NCBI RefSeq assembly: GCF_037477895.1
Contig: NZ_CP132744.1
Coordinates: forward strand, 1,922,001-1,986,000
Source of the DNA: Mycetohabitans endofungorum
Lineage (GTDB): Bacteria; Pseudomonadota; Gammaproteobacteria; Burkholderiales; Burkholderiaceae
Reading direction: 5' to 3'
DNA length: 64,000 nucleotides
Made by a program: the position numbers and the translations under genes. The notes beneath the pieces were generated by a model. The model saw nothing but the letters and a program-made list of their open reading frames with translations, made no database searches and was not told the DNA's origin. Below are positions 45,957 through 54,795 of this stretch, piece by piece; the first letter of the stretch is position 1; each line of letters begins with the position of its first letter.

Positions 45957-47021
45957 TTAGCCGGCGGCGACTTCGCGCAGCACCGTGCGACGGCTGAGGC
46001 GCAGCAGTGCCTCGTACGCATCGACGTAGCGTTGCGCCATCACCTTCGATGTAAAACGGGCCTCGAATGCCGCCCGCACGCCGGCGCGCGACAGTGTGTG
46101 CAGCCGGTTCACCGCGGCGACTGCGCTCAACTCGTCTTCGACGACAAAGCCCGACACGCCATTCTCGATCACTTCCGGCACCGACCCGCGTTTGAATGCG
46201 ATCACGGGCGTGCCGCAAGCCATTGCCTCGATCATCACCAGACCGAACGGCTCCGGCCAGTCGATCGGAAACAGCAACGCATGCGCGCCCGACAGGAACT
46301 GCGCCTTCTCGGCTTCCGAGATCTCGCCGATGTACTCGACGTGCGGCAGCGACATCAGCGGCTTGATCTGTTCGTCGTAATATGCGCGATCGGCCTTATC
46401 GAGCTTCGCGGCGATCTTGATCTTCATGCCGCATTGCTGGGCGATCCGAATCGCGGTATCCACGCGCTTTTCCGGCGAAATACGACCCAGGAAAGCCAGA
46501 TAGCTCGGCTCGATGTCGGTGCGCGGCGTCAGCAGATCGATGGGCAAACCATGATGCACGGTCGAGAGCCAATTGGCCTGCGGTAACGGGTTGCGCTGGT
46601 TGTCGGAGATCGACACAACCGGCACGTCGTCGAACACGTTGAAGATCGGCTGCAACTCGGGCAAGTCGAGCCGGCCGTGCAATGTCGTCAAATGCGGCAC
46701 CGGCTGGCGCGAAAACAGCGGGAACGGGTAGTAGTCGATATGGAAATGCAGTACATCGAACTCTTCCGACCGTCGGCGCACCTGCTCGAGCAGCAACATG
46801 TGTGGCGCCATCGTGTCGCGGATCGACGGATCCAGTCGCAACGCCTGCGGCCATACCGCATCGAGCTTGGCCGACGTCTGCGAATCCCCACTGGCAAACA
46901 GCGTCACATCATGTCCGAGTTCAACCAGCGCTTCGGTGAGATAGGACACGACGCGCTCGGTCCCACCGTACAGCTTTGGGGGAACGGCCTCGTGCAGCGG
47001 CGCGATTTGAGCGATTCGCAT
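45957..47021 (-). CDS. Family 4 glycosyltransferase
   Basis: A 354-residue GT-B glycosyltransferase. It starts MRIAQIAPLHEAVPPKLYGG with the typical YGGTERVVSYLTEAL donor/acceptor loop. The C-terminal GT4 domain has YLAFLGRISPEKRVDTAIRI and LLFPIDWPEPFGLVMIEAMA, the latter with the EPFG and E(x7)E-like motif, then CGTPVIAFKRGSVPEVIENG. The substrate cannot be named. It stands alone on its strand, with a 684-base gap to the divergent ABC exporter gene. The product is probably cytoplasmic. Confidence 0.88.
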   Translation of the reverse strand: MRIAQIAPLHEAVPPKLYGGTERVVSYLTEALVELGHDVTLFASGDSQTSAKLDAVWPQALRLDPSIRDTMAPHMLLLEQVRRRSEEFDVLHFHIDYYPFPLFSRQPVPHLTTLHGRLDLPELQPIFNVFDDVPVVSISDNQRNPLPQANWLSTVHHGLPIDLLTPRTDIEPSYLAFLGRISPEKRVDTAIRIAQQCGMKIKIAAKLDKADRAYYDEQIKPLMSLPHVEYIGEISEAEKAQFLSGAHALLFPIDWPEPFGLVMIEAMACGTPVIAFKRGSVPEVIENGVSGFVVEDELSAVAAVNRLHTLSRAGVRAAFEARFTSKVMAQRYVDAYEALLRLSRRTVLREVAAG

Positions 47022-47705
47022 GTCGGTAAACTCCTAAAAAAGTCCGGCGAAGTGACTGCTTCGGTTTAATACGGCTCGGGCCACCCAGTTTGCCACCCGG
47101 ACCGCCCCGCCTGTGCCATCGGCGCAAGCGCGTGCCGGTCTTGCTGCAACGGTGCGGTACGGTTGTACAGTCTCTCGGTTTGATCCGTCTGCCGCGCTCA
47201 ATGCCATCGCCTTCCGACGGTGTGCAAGCCATAAACGCTCAAAACGTCAAGCCGTTGACTGTTTGGCAAAACTGCCTAGGGGCTGAGCCGAACTCGATTA
47301 TCGATGCCGCATAGCACAAATCCAGGCCTGCCTTTCAAAGTCTTTACCTTGTTACAGTATTGATACACTTTGCTAAGTCTTGTTCTAAAAGGCTGTTTTA
47401 GATTGTGTAGAGGGCTGGCAACGCGGGCCGGAGGTCAGGCCGCGCGAGTTAACGCAACGCAATACAACGCGCTGTCACTTATCGCAGGCTGACGTGTCAT
47501 TGTATCTTAAAATACACTCACCTACGGACATGGGATGTCGTTTGCTTGCCACGCCCGATCGGCTGCCGTCTGGGCCCATCGCCATACGTGCCCTGGCCTG
47601 CCGATTCGCACATCGCCCGACTGAACCGTTCCCGGCGCGTTTACAATCCCGTCTTTGGCAGTCCGTCTGCCAAGGTCACCACTGTTCGAGGCCACCGCAC
47701 TCGCC
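47022..47705. other. Divergent gene-free region between GT4 and ABC exporter genes
   Basis: No gene was recognised in these 684 bases. The stretch from 47330 to 47410 is A+T-rich. It contains TTGATA (from 47361) followed after 17 bases by TTCTAA, a possible promoter for the exporter, and the palindrome listed at 47501. Confidence 0.5.
47501..47516. promoter_or_regulatory. Palindromic operator-like site upstream of the ABC exporter
   Basis: TGTATCTTAAAATACA is a near-perfect palindrome (14 of 16 positions), 190 bases before the exporter start and in an AT-rich pocket. It resembles TetR/MarR-type operators, but the regulator is unknown. Confidence 0.35.
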
Positions 47706-49568
47706 ATGGCAAACACCGATTCGACGCTTTACCCCGACCAGATCGAGCGCCTAACCACGGCCGAACGCAATGCGCGCAATACGCGGCTGGCGAGCTACGC
47801 CCATCGGCCACTGGCGTTCCTGTTTCGCTACATCCGGCATCATCCGGTCGCACATGCCACCGTACTGGCAAGCGTACTCGCAGCAGTCGGCTGCGCGCTT
47901 GCGTCGCAGTATGCGATCAAGCATTTGATCGATGTGCTCAGCCACGGCCGCCATCACCCGCTCGAGCTATGGGGCGCGTTCGGGCTGCTGGTCGGCTTGA
48001 TTGCCGCCGACAACCTACTATGGCGGGTCGGCGGTTGGATCGCCGCGCATACGTTCGTCGTCGTCACAGGCGACTTGCGCAAGGACCTGTTCCGCTATCT
48101 GAGCGGCCATTCGCCGACCTATTTCGCCGAGAAACAGCCGGGGATGCTAGCCAGCCGCATCACGGCCACGTCTAATGCCGTCTACACGGCCGAGAACATG
48201 ATGGCGTGGAATGTGCTGCCGCCTTGTATCGCCGTATGCGGTGCGATCGTGATGATCTTCGCGGTCAACCCTTTGATGGCCAGCACACTGCTAGTAGCCT
48301 CCGCCATGCTGGCGATCGTACTGTTCAAGCTGGCTCAACGCGGCAGCGCGCGTCACCAGGCCTTCGCGACACACGCCGCGTCAGTGGACGGCGAACTAGT
48401 CGACGTGATCGGCAATATGGCGCTGGTGCGCGCCTTCGGCATGACGCTGCGCGAGCAGCGGCGCTTCGGCATGACCGTGCGCGCCGAGATGACCGCACGC
48501 CAGCAAAGCCTGCTGTACCTGGAGAAGCTACGGCTGTTGCACGCGGTAATCACGGCACTGCTCTCGGCCGGGCTGCTCGGTTGGACACTGTGGTTATGGA
48601 CGCGCGGGCAGGCAACCCCCGGCGACATCGTGCTGGTAAGCTCGCTAGGCTTCACGATCCTGCACGGCACGCGGGACCTCGCGGTCGCGCTGGTGGATAT
48701 CACGCAGCACGTGGCGAGGCTGTCCGAAGCCGTACAGACGCTGCTCGAGCCGCATGACATGCCCGACCGCAACGACGCCATCGAGCTAAGCACGAATGGG
48801 GGGCGCGTCGATTTCGAGCAGGTCACGTTCGCGTATCCGCGACGCCGCCCGATTCTCGATCATTTCGAATTGCATATCGAACCAGGTCAGCGAGTCGGGC
48901 TGGTGGGCAAGTCTGGCGCCGGCAAGTCCACCGTACTGGCGCTACTGCAGCGCTTCTACGAGCCGCAGGGCGGCGTGATCCGGATCGACGGACAGGACAT
49001 CTCACACATCACGCAGGACAGCTTGCGCAGTGCCATTGCGCTGGTGCCGCAGGATATTTCGCTGTTCCATCGAACCGTGTATGAGAATATCGCCTATGGC
49101 CGGCCCGATGCGTCTCGCGAGGAAGTGCTCGCCGCAGCGCGCGAAGCCCGCTGCACGGACTTCATCGAGGCGATGCCGGAGGGGTTCGAGACAATCGTCG
49201 GCGACCGTGGCGTCAAGCTCTCCGGTGGACAGCGTCAACGCATCGCGATTGCACGCGCCATCCTGAAAGACGCCCCGATTCTGCTGCTGGACGAAGCAAC
49301 GTCCGCACTGGATAGCGCCTCTGAGGAAGCGATCCAGCAGGCGCTGGACCGGCTGATGCGGGGCCGCACCGTGGTGGCGATCGCGCACCGGCTCTCGACA
49401 CTGCAGAACTTTGACCGCATCATCGTGATGAGCGCGGGCAAGGTCATCGACGATGGCACGCCGGACGAGCTGAAGAACCGACCCGGCCCGTATCGAGACC
49501 TATTGATCAAGCAATCGGGGCGCGCAGCGGTCCATGACCACGAATTGCGACTCGTCGAGCACGCTTAA
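47706..49568 (+). CDS. ABC exporter (fused membrane and ATPase domains)
   Basis: A 620-residue half-transporter of the MsbA/ABCB type. Start chosen at MANTDSTLYPDQIERLTTAE (47706); the 17 codons before it look non-conserved. Six membrane helices span about residues 40-330 (HATVLASVLAAVGCALASQY, ALVMIFAVNPLMAS-type segments). The ATPase domain has Walker A GKSGAGKSTV, Q-loop VPQDISLFH, signature LSGGQRQRIAIARAI, Walker B ILLLDEATSALD and H-loop AHRLST. The substrate is unknown (lipid, peptide or drug). A homodimer in the inner membrane is expected. Confidence 0.93.
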   Translation: MANTDSTLYPDQIERLTTAERNARNTRLASYAHRPLAFLFRYIRHHPVAHATVLASVLAAVGCALASQYAIKHLIDVLSHGRHHPLELWGAFGLLVGLIAADNLLWRVGGWIAAHTFVVVTGDLRKDLFRYLSGHSPTYFAEKQPGMLASRITATSNAVYTAENMMAWNVLPPCIAVCGAIVMIFAVNPLMASTLLVASAMLAIVLFKLAQRGSARHQAFATHAASVDGELVDVIGNMALVRAFGMTLREQRRFGMTVRAEMTARQQSLLYLEKLRLLHAVITALLSAGLLGWTLWLWTRGQATPGDIVLVSSLGFTILHGTRDLAVALVDITQHVARLSEAVQTLLEPHDMPDRNDAIELSTNGGRVDFEQVTFAYPRRRPILDHFELHIEPGQRVGLVGKSGAGKSTVLALLQRFYEPQGGVIRIDGQDISHITQDSLRSAIALVPQDISLFHRTVYENIAYGRPDASREEVLAAAREARCTDFIEAMPEGFETIVGDRGVKLSGGQRQRIAIARAILKDAPILLLDEATSALDSASEEAIQQALDRLMRGRTVVAIAHRLSTLQNFDRIIVMSAGKVIDDGTPDELKNRPGPYRDLLIKQSGRAAVHDHELRLVEHA

Positions 49569-49714
49569 CGAAGCTGGCGCGTCCTTGGCAACGAGACTGG
49601 CGCATCTCTGGCAGGGCCCGGCCCGCGCAGTCAACCCACCGCTGCGTGTGGGCGTCGCTGGTGTACGCCGCCGCGTGTGCGTCGCTGCCACCCTCTTTGA
49701 CGGCGCGCTCGCTA

Positions 49715-51115
49715 TCAGCCTCCGCCCGGCGCCGGCAAGCGCAGGTCGCCGAGGAAGTGATCACGCCACACAGACACGTTATTCTCACGCAACTGCGTCA
49801 TCATATCCGCGTGACGCTGCCGCCGTTCAGCCAGCGGCATGCTCAGCGCGCGATCCAATGCCTCAGCCATGCCCGCGAGATCGGCAGGATTGACGATCAA
49901 CGCACCGTGCAGTTCCTGCGCGGCGCCGGCAAAGCGTGACAGCACCAAAACGCCTGGATCATCCGGATCCTGCGCGGACACATACTCCTTAGCCACCAGA
50001 TTCATGCCGTCGCGCAGCGGCGTAACGTAGCCGACATCGGATATCCGGAACAACGCGGCCAGTACCTGTCGCTCGTACTGCCGGTGAATGTAGCGGATCG
50101 GCGCCCAATCCAATTCGGCGAAACGTCCGTTGATCCGGCCCGCTTCCGCCTCGAGCTGCAACCGGATGTCCTGGTACGCATTCATGTCCGCGCGGGTCGG
50201 TGGCGCGATCTGCACGAATGACACTTGGTTGCGGCGCGCAGGCGTCGTCTCGAGCAGCTTCTCGAACGCACGAAACCGCTCCACCAGCCCTTTCGAATAG
50301 TCCAGCCGGTCCACGGCCATGATCAGTTGCCGTTCGTGCAGCGTTGCCTTCAGATTGCGCACATAGCTAGCGCTCTCGCCAGCCGCGGCCAATTGCGCGA
50401 TCTCATCCGGGTAAACACCGATCGGATAGGCGCCGGCGCGCAGCGTGCGATCATACGCCCGCACGCTGCATACTCTGGCGTCGATGCGGTGTTCGACCTG
50501 CCCATGTGCCTCATGCTCGATGTAGTCGACGAATGCGCGCAAATCCCCTTCAGTCTGAAAACCAATCAGATCGAAGCAACACAACGCCCGCATCAGTTTC
50601 TCATGCGGCGGGACGGTCAACAGCAACTGCGCGGGCGGGAACGGAATATGAAGGAAGAAGCCGATACGGTTTGCCACGTGCCGCGCACGCAGTGCCTCGG
50701 CAAACGGAATCAGATGATAGTCGTGGACCCAGATCACATCATCGGGCCGGATCAGCGGCACCAACTGATCCGCCAGCCATTGGTTGACCCGACAGTAGCC
50801 GTCAAACTCCTGCCACTCAAAATGGGCAAGGTCGCAGCGATAGTGGAACGTCGGCCACAGCACCGCGTTCGAAAAGCCGCGGTAGTATTGCTCGTAGTCG
50901 CGCCGGGACAGCGCGATCGTCGCGAAGGTCACCGGGCCACGCTCGTCGAGCTTGATCGGCCCGATCGGGCCGGACTGCGTGTCACCGCTCCAGCCGAACC
51001 ACATGCCGCCGGTCTCTTTTAGCGCATCATAGACGCCGATCGCCAATCCGCCGGCGGCGGGTCCCCCCTCGGAAATCGGCGCAACCCGATTCGACACGAT
51101 GATCAACCGGCTCAT
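49715..51115 (-). CDS. otsA: Trehalose-6-phosphate synthase OtsA
   Basis: A 466-residue GT20 enzyme that joins UDP-glucose and glucose-6-phosphate to trehalose-6-phosphate. It starts [24 protein letters not shown] with the UDP-binding glycine loop. Also visible are [60 protein letters not shown] and the late [26 protein letters not shown]. Length matches E. coli OtsA (474). otsB lies 37 bases upstream on the same strand, so the order is otsB then otsA. Trehalose protects against osmotic and desiccation stress. Confidence 0.97.
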   Translation of the reverse strand: MSRLIIVSNRVAPISEGGPAAGGLAIGVYDALKETGGMWFGWSGDTQSGPIGPIKLDERGPVTFATIALSRRDYEQYYRGFSNAVLWPTFHYRCDLAHFEWQEFDGYCRVNQWLADQLVPLIRPDDVIWVHDYHLIPFAEALRARHVANRIGFFLHIPFPPAQLLLTVPPHEKLMRALCCFDLIGFQTEGDLRAFVDYIEHEAHGQVEHRIDARVCSVRAYDRTLRAGAYPIGVYPDEIAQLAAAGESASYVRNLKATLHERQLIMAVDRLDYSKGLVERFRAFEKLLETTPARRNQVSFVQIAPPTRADMNAYQDIRLQLEAEAGRINGRFAELDWAPIRYIHRQYERQVLAALFRISDVGYVTPLRDGMNLVAKEYVSAQDPDDPGVLVLSRFAGAAQELHGALIVNPADLAGMAEALDRALSMPLAERRQRHADMMTQLRENNVSVWRDHFLGDLRLPAPGGG

Positions 51116-51152
51116 GCGGCACCGTACAGGTCGTCGCCGTGCATCCGGCAGT

Positions 51153-51932
51153 TCATGCGTGCGACGGCCGCGCGCTAATCAGCGTTGCGAGCCAATCGCG
51201 GAACGCGGCGACAGAAGGGAGTCTGGTGCCGGCCCGCGTATTGCCGTCACCAATCTTGATCGATACGCCGCCGCGCGCATTGACCACGTCGAAGCCCTTT
51301 TCATCCGTCAGGTCATCACCGGCAAAAACCGGCACGCGACCCACGAACGGTGGCTCGTCGAGGAATGCCGCGATCGCCCGCCCCTTGTCGACATGCTTCG
51401 GCTTGATTTCATACACCATCTTGCCGGGCTGCAGCACATACGCGTCGCTGTATTCAACGCACAACCGTTCGGTCTCGCGTCGTGCCACCCGCTCTCGATC
51501 CGGCGCATTCCGATAGTGCAGCGCCAGCGCCGCGCCCTTGATCTCGAGCAGCATGCCGGGATTGTCACTGACTACGCGCTCGAGCTCCCGTCCGATGCGC
51601 GCGAGTCGTGGATCGTTGAACCCCACACGCAGCACGTCGCCATTCGCATCGCGCCGCTCCGCGCCATGCAACCCCGCGATGGGCAGGTTTGCCAGTGCGT
51701 CCGACGCGAGCAGCGTGTCAATGCTGTCGATGCCGCGCCCGGACACCACCGCGAGCGCGCCATGCGACGCTTGCCGCAGCCCATCCAGCAACTGGATCAG
51801 CACCGGCTCAACGACCACACGATCCGGCGCCCCGGCCAGTTCAACCAGCGTGCCGTCGAAATCGAAGAAAAATGCTGCATCGAGCGGGTTGACGCGAGAC
51901 AGTGCAGCCAATGAATCGGATAAGCGTTGCAT
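51153..51932 (-). CDS. otsB: Trehalose-6-phosphate phosphatase OtsB
   Basis: A 259-residue HAD-family phosphatase that completes trehalose synthesis. The start MQRLSDSLAALSRVNPLDAA at 51932 is preferred over the longer frame. HAD motif I is FFFDFDGTLVEL (nucleophile Asp), motif II is VVSGRGIDSI, and the late lysine and acidic pair are seen in GRAIAAFLDEPPF and FAGDDLTDEKGFDVV. Substrate-binding IKGAALALHYRNAP is typical. It lies just before otsA; both are probably expressed together. Confidence 0.96.
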   Translation of the reverse strand: MQRLSDSLAALSRVNPLDAAFFFDFDGTLVELAGAPDRVVVEPVLIQLLDGLRQASHGALAVVSGRGIDSIDTLLASDALANLPIAGLHGAERRDANGDVLRVGFNDPRLARIGRELERVVSDNPGMLLEIKGAALALHYRNAPDRERVARRETERLCVEYSDAYVLQPGKMVYEIKPKHVDKGRAIAAFLDEPPFVGRVPVFAGDDLTDEKGFDVVNARGGVSIKIGDGNTRAGTRLPSVAAFRDWLATLISARPSHA

Positions 51933-52173
51933 CGAACGGATAGTTTGGATTAAAGAGACGGCGGCACAGGACGATGAACCCTCGACGCGCATCATGTACG
52001 TTGCTGCATCGTCCGACCCTATTGTCGTGGCATCTTACCGCAACGGCAACACGCGGCATATTGCCCCACCGCTGTGCATGGGTCGCCGTGCGCAACGAAA
52101 TGCGCTACAGTATCTTATTCGGTGGATGCGTCGATACGCTCCGCGCCAAGCCCTACCCCTGTTCCGTTTTCCG

Positions 52174-52830
52174 ATGTCCATCCCGTTGCCTCGATCGCGT
52201 ATGCGAATTCCGCGCGCGCCCCGCCGTCAATCGGTGCTGCGCCACGCCGTGCTCGCCGCGTGCGTCGGCTTATCGGTTACATTGTCGGCGTGCATGCGGG
52301 ATGACGGCCAGTGGAAACTGACCAACGTCTCTGGCCACCTGCCGGATCTCGGCTTTTCGCTGCAGGCGGACAATGGGCAGACCGTGTCCGGCGCGTCGTT
52401 CGCCGGCAAGACTACGCTAGTCTTTTTCGGCTACACGCATTGTCCGGATGTATGCCCAGAGACCATGGCCCGGCTAATGCAGGTTCTCGAGCAACTGGGC
52501 AACGATGCCCGCGACGTGCGCATTCTATTCATTTCGGTCGATCCTCACCGAGACACGCCGCAGACATTGCATACCTATGTGCAGGCGTTCGATCCGCAGC
52601 ACGTGGTCGGACTGAGCGGCTCCGAAAAACAGATTGCTAATCTAGCGCGACGCTATCGCGTCGCGTATCAGACCGAGAAACCCGACGGCAACGGAAATTA
52701 CGAGGTCACACACAGCTCGGCGATCTATGTGTTCGATCGTACCGGCCGCGCGCGTCTGCTCGCTACCGCATCCGACTCCGCAGACATGATCGCCGACGAC
52801 TTGAAGCGTCTGATTGAGCAAACGCCCTGA
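52174..52830 (+). CDS. SCO1/SenC-family copper chaperone lipoprotein
   Basis: A 218-residue thioredoxin-fold lipoprotein for copper delivery to cytochrome oxidase or related redox work. The starts at 52174 and 52201 are both possible. The signal ends in the lipobox LSAC (Cys40). The copper site is CPDVC (Cys90, Cys94) in FFGYTHCPDVCPET, with His180 in YEVTHSSAIYVFDRTG. SVDPHRDTPQTLHTYV is typical of the family. It is divergent from otsB, with about 240 bases between. It stands alone, without cytochrome oxidase genes. Confidence 0.95.
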   Translation: MSIPLPRSRMRIPRAPRRQSVLRHAVLAACVGLSVTLSACMRDDGQWKLTNVSGHLPDLGFSLQADNGQTVSGASFAGKTTLVFFGYTHCPDVCPETMARLMQVLEQLGNDARDVRILFISVDPHRDTPQTLHTYVQAFDPQHVVGLSGSEKQIANLARRYRVAYQTEKPDGNGNYEVTHSSAIYVFDRTGRARLLATASDSADMIADDLKRLIEQTP

Positions 52831-52872
52831 CGCAGCCCCATCGTTGAGCTGTGTTCGCGCGACGCAGCGACG

Positions 52873-53205
52873 CAAGATGAAGCAGCACGCGCTTGACCCA
52901 TTCCAACGCCTCACAGCGCGTGACCAACGCCACCACGCCATGCGGCTGGGCTTGCAGCCGCTCGGCCAACTCGCCGATGGTTGCCTACTCGCGACCCGGG
53001 AAACCCTCGACATGCAGCAGCAGGTATTGCAGTGGCGTAATGCCTTCACTTTGCGCAGCGTTTTCCGAGAAACGCTGGAACCGCCGCACCTGGTCGCGGA
53101 ACTCGGACAACGCTTCAAAAACCTGTTTGGTCAGGACAGCGCTTGTAGCGGCGTTCTTGTTGATGCGAAGGTAGTCATCGGTCAGGGGCGGCGCATCCAG
53201 ACGTG
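52873..53205 (-). pseudogene. Decayed MarR-family regulator
   Basis: Reading the minus strand gives FEALSEFRDQVRRFQRFSEN, then AAQSEGITPLQYLLLHVEGF PGRE, a TAG stop (52985-52987), and ATIGELAERLQAQPHGVVAL VTRCEALEWVKRV. This is the helix-turn-helix part of a MarR regulator with an in-frame stop. After the first half of the winged helix (TRCEALEWVKR) the match ends without the wing and dimer helix. It abuts the ElaA-type relic on the same strand. Confidence 0.8.
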
Positions 53206-53554
53206 CGCAATGCCATCGTCATCATGCTCGTCGGAGATCGGCTTAAACCCGAACCCAAGGTAAAAGCGCTGCAGGTGTGCCTGTGCATGCAGTCGCACAG
53301 CCGTGTTGGGCCAGCGCTAGCCGATCTGGTCAAGCGCATGGGCCATTAACGCACGGCCCAACCCATTGCCGCGATGGCGCGGCGACGTCAGCACGCGGCC
53401 GATGACACAATCGGCGCAATCATCGTGCTGCGCGGCGGACAGCACCCGGAGGTAACCCGCGAGTGGATGGCCCGACCTCGCTGCGCACGTCTAACATGTC
53501 GTAGACGTCAGCCGCGCTCAACTCGACGAAGCGCCGGAAACTCCATTTGATCAT
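53182..53554 (-). pseudogene. Decayed ElaA-type GNAT acetyltransferase
   Basis: From an ATG at 53554 the minus strand reads MIKWSFRRFVELSAADVYDM, then LDVRSEV, the start of ElaA-like acetyltransferases. A stretch of about 30 residues is then missing and the frame shifts. Similarity resumes as LRVLSAAQHDDCADCVIGRV, then LTSPRHRGNGLGRALMAHAL DQIG (acetyl-CoA loop), a TAG stop, and FYLGFGFKPISDEHDDDGIA HVWMRR to the end. It has a deletion, a frameshift and a stop, so no function is expected. Confidence 0.85.
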
Positions 53555-53573
53555 TTCATCCGTCCCAGCGTGC

Positions 53574-53708
53574 ATGAGTCGTACATGTCCCCAAACCGAT
53601 CTCAATGGAGGACTCTATGCGAACGCACTTATTGACGAACTCGAGGACGGCAACCTTAAACAGGCTCGCGCGGCTGTGGCACAAACAAAAAACCCCCTTG
53701 AAAACTAG
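53574..53708 (+). other. Small open frame (44 codons) reading into the tRNA-cluster terminator
   Basis: ATG at 53574 opens a 44-residue frame: MSRTCPQTDLNGGLYANALI, then DELEDGNLKQARAAVAQTKN PLEN. The composition is protein-like, with an acidic helix. The last codons lie in the 5' arm of the terminator hairpin, and no good ribosome-binding site is seen. It could be the tail of a lost gene or chance. Confidence 0.2.
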
Positions 53709-53714
53709 GGGGTT
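53683..53714 (-). terminator. Terminator of the tRNA-Gly-Gly-Cys transcript
   Basis: On the minus strand AACCCCC (53708-53714) pairs with GGGGGTT (53691-53697) around a loop of ten bases and is followed by TTTTGTTTG. It lies four bases after the tRNA-Cys 3' end. Confidence 0.8.
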
Positions 53715-53717
53715 GTC

Positions 53718-53791
53718 TGGAGGCGCGAGCCGGAGTCGAACCGGCCTAAACGGCTTTGCAGGCCGCTGCATAACCGCTTTGCTATCGCGCC
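53718..53791 (-). tRNA. tRNA-Cys (anticodon GCA)
   Basis: A 74-base cloverleaf on the minus strand. The acceptor GGCGCGA pairs with TCGCGCC, the anticodon loop is CTGCAAA with GCA, the T arm is CCGGTTCGACTCCGG, and CCA is encoded. It is the last gene of the three-tRNA unit. Confidence 0.97.
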
Positions 53792-53799
53792 ATGGCACC

Positions 53800-53875
53800 T
53801 GGAGCGGGAGACGAGTCTCGAACTCGCGACCTCAACCTTGGCAAGGTTGCGCTCTACCAACTGAGCTACTCCCGC
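53800..53875 (-). tRNA. tRNA-Gly (anticodon GCC), copy 2
   Basis: A 76-base cloverleaf: acceptor GCGGGAG / CTCCCGC, D arm AGCTCAGTTGGTAGAGC, anticodon loop TTGCCAA with GCC, T arm CGAGTTCGAGACTCG, encoded CCA. It is identical to the neighbouring copy 22 bases away. Confidence 0.97.
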
Positions 53876-53897
53876 AAGCATCAACTACTGTGCGTCG

Positions 53898-53973
53898 TGG
53901 AGCGGGAGACGAGTCTCGAACTCGCGACCTCAACCTTGGCAAGGTTGCGCTCTACCAACTGAGCTACTCCCGC
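53898..53973 (-). tRNA. tRNA-Gly (anticodon GCC), copy 1
   Basis: Same 76-base sequence as the copy at 53800, on the minus strand, with encoded CCA. It is the first gene of the tRNA unit downstream of pgsA; such a pgsA-tRNA-Gly-tRNA-Cys order is common in Burkholderia relatives. Confidence 0.97.
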
Positions 53974-54109
53974 ACGATGCTGTCGCCGTTCACGCGTTGG
54001 CGTGTTCAGCAGAGTTCGAGATTATGCTGAAAGTGGCGCGCAGTGTCAAGGATAGAGGCCGATAAAATATCCGTGCCATCAGCACGGATGCCCGCTCCGC
54101 TCCACCCTA

Positions 54110-54697
54110 TCATGTGGCCCGATCGCGGATCTGCGGCCAGGCCAGCTTCATGTAATAGAGCATCGACCAGATCGTCAGCACGGCCGCCAAATAGATCAGC
54201 CACTCGCCCACAACGCGCGTGTTGATCGCGAACTGCCCCGGCACGCCAATCGGCGCGTAATACAGCAGCATCGGAATCGCGATCATCTGGCACGCGGTCT
54301 TGAACTTGCCCAGCGAATTGACAGCGACGCTTTTGGATGCGCCGATCTGCGCCATCCATTCACGTAGCGCAGAAATCGTGATCTCACGGCCCACGATCAC
54401 CAGCGCAATGGCCGAATCGAGCCGCATCAAGTGCACCAGCACCAGCAATGCGGCGGTCACCATCAGTTTGTCCGCGACCGGGTCGAGAAAGGCGCCGAAT
54501 GCCGAGGTCTGATTTAGCTTGCGCGCAAGAAATCCGTCGAACCAGTCGGTCAACGCCGCCAGGATGAAGATGGCCGCAGCCGCTTCGTTCTTGTCCTGCG
54601 CGACCAACATCGTGTCCGGCAGATAGTACACGCCAACGATTAACGGGATCAGCACGATCCGTAGCCACGTCAGGAAAATCGGTAAATTGAAAGGCAT
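54110..54697 (-). CDS. pgsA: CDP-diacylglycerol-glycerol-3-phosphate 3-phosphatidyltransferase PgsA
   Basis: A 195-residue inner-membrane enzyme that makes phosphatidylglycerol phosphate, the precursor of phosphatidylglycerol and cardiolipin. The start MPFNLPIFLTWLRIVLIPLI at 54697 is the family start. The CDP-alcohol phosphotransferase motif DG(x2)AR(x8)G(x3)D(x3)D is seen as DWFDGFLARKLNQTSAFGAF LDPVADK. Several membrane helices follow (LMVTAALLVLVHLM, WLIYLAAVLTIWSMLYYMKL). It lies 98 bases downstream of uvrC on the same strand, the common uvrC-pgsA pair, and the tRNA unit follows. Confidence 0.97.
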   Translation of the reverse strand: MPFNLPIFLTWLRIVLIPLIVGVYYLPDTMLVAQDKNEAAAAIFILAALTDWFDGFLARKLNQTSAFGAFLDPVADKLMVTAALLVLVHLMRLDSAIALVIVGREITISALREWMAQIGASKSVAVNSLGKFKTACQMIAIPMLLYYAPIGVPGQFAINTRVVGEWLIYLAAVLTIWSMLYYMKLAWPQIRDRAT

Positions 54698-54795
54698 CGA
54701 AGCGAACTGGTGATGAAAGGTTGCGCAAAATTGCCATTGTGCCGCGTGATCCGGCGCGTCACAAGCAAGCAGCTCGCGCGCGCCGGCCACCATGC

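Noticed and set aside
47267..47278. CAAAACTGCCTA, identical to 12 bases of the right end of the IS5-family element
   Set aside because: Only 12 bases match, without the remaining repeat, a target duplication or transposase remains; chance is a sufficient explanation.
51538..52173. Plus-strand frame continuous with the SCO gene for more than 200 extra codons
   Set aside because: The upstream part is antisense to otsB and lacks similarity; the lipoprotein signal shows that the true start is at 52174 or 52201.
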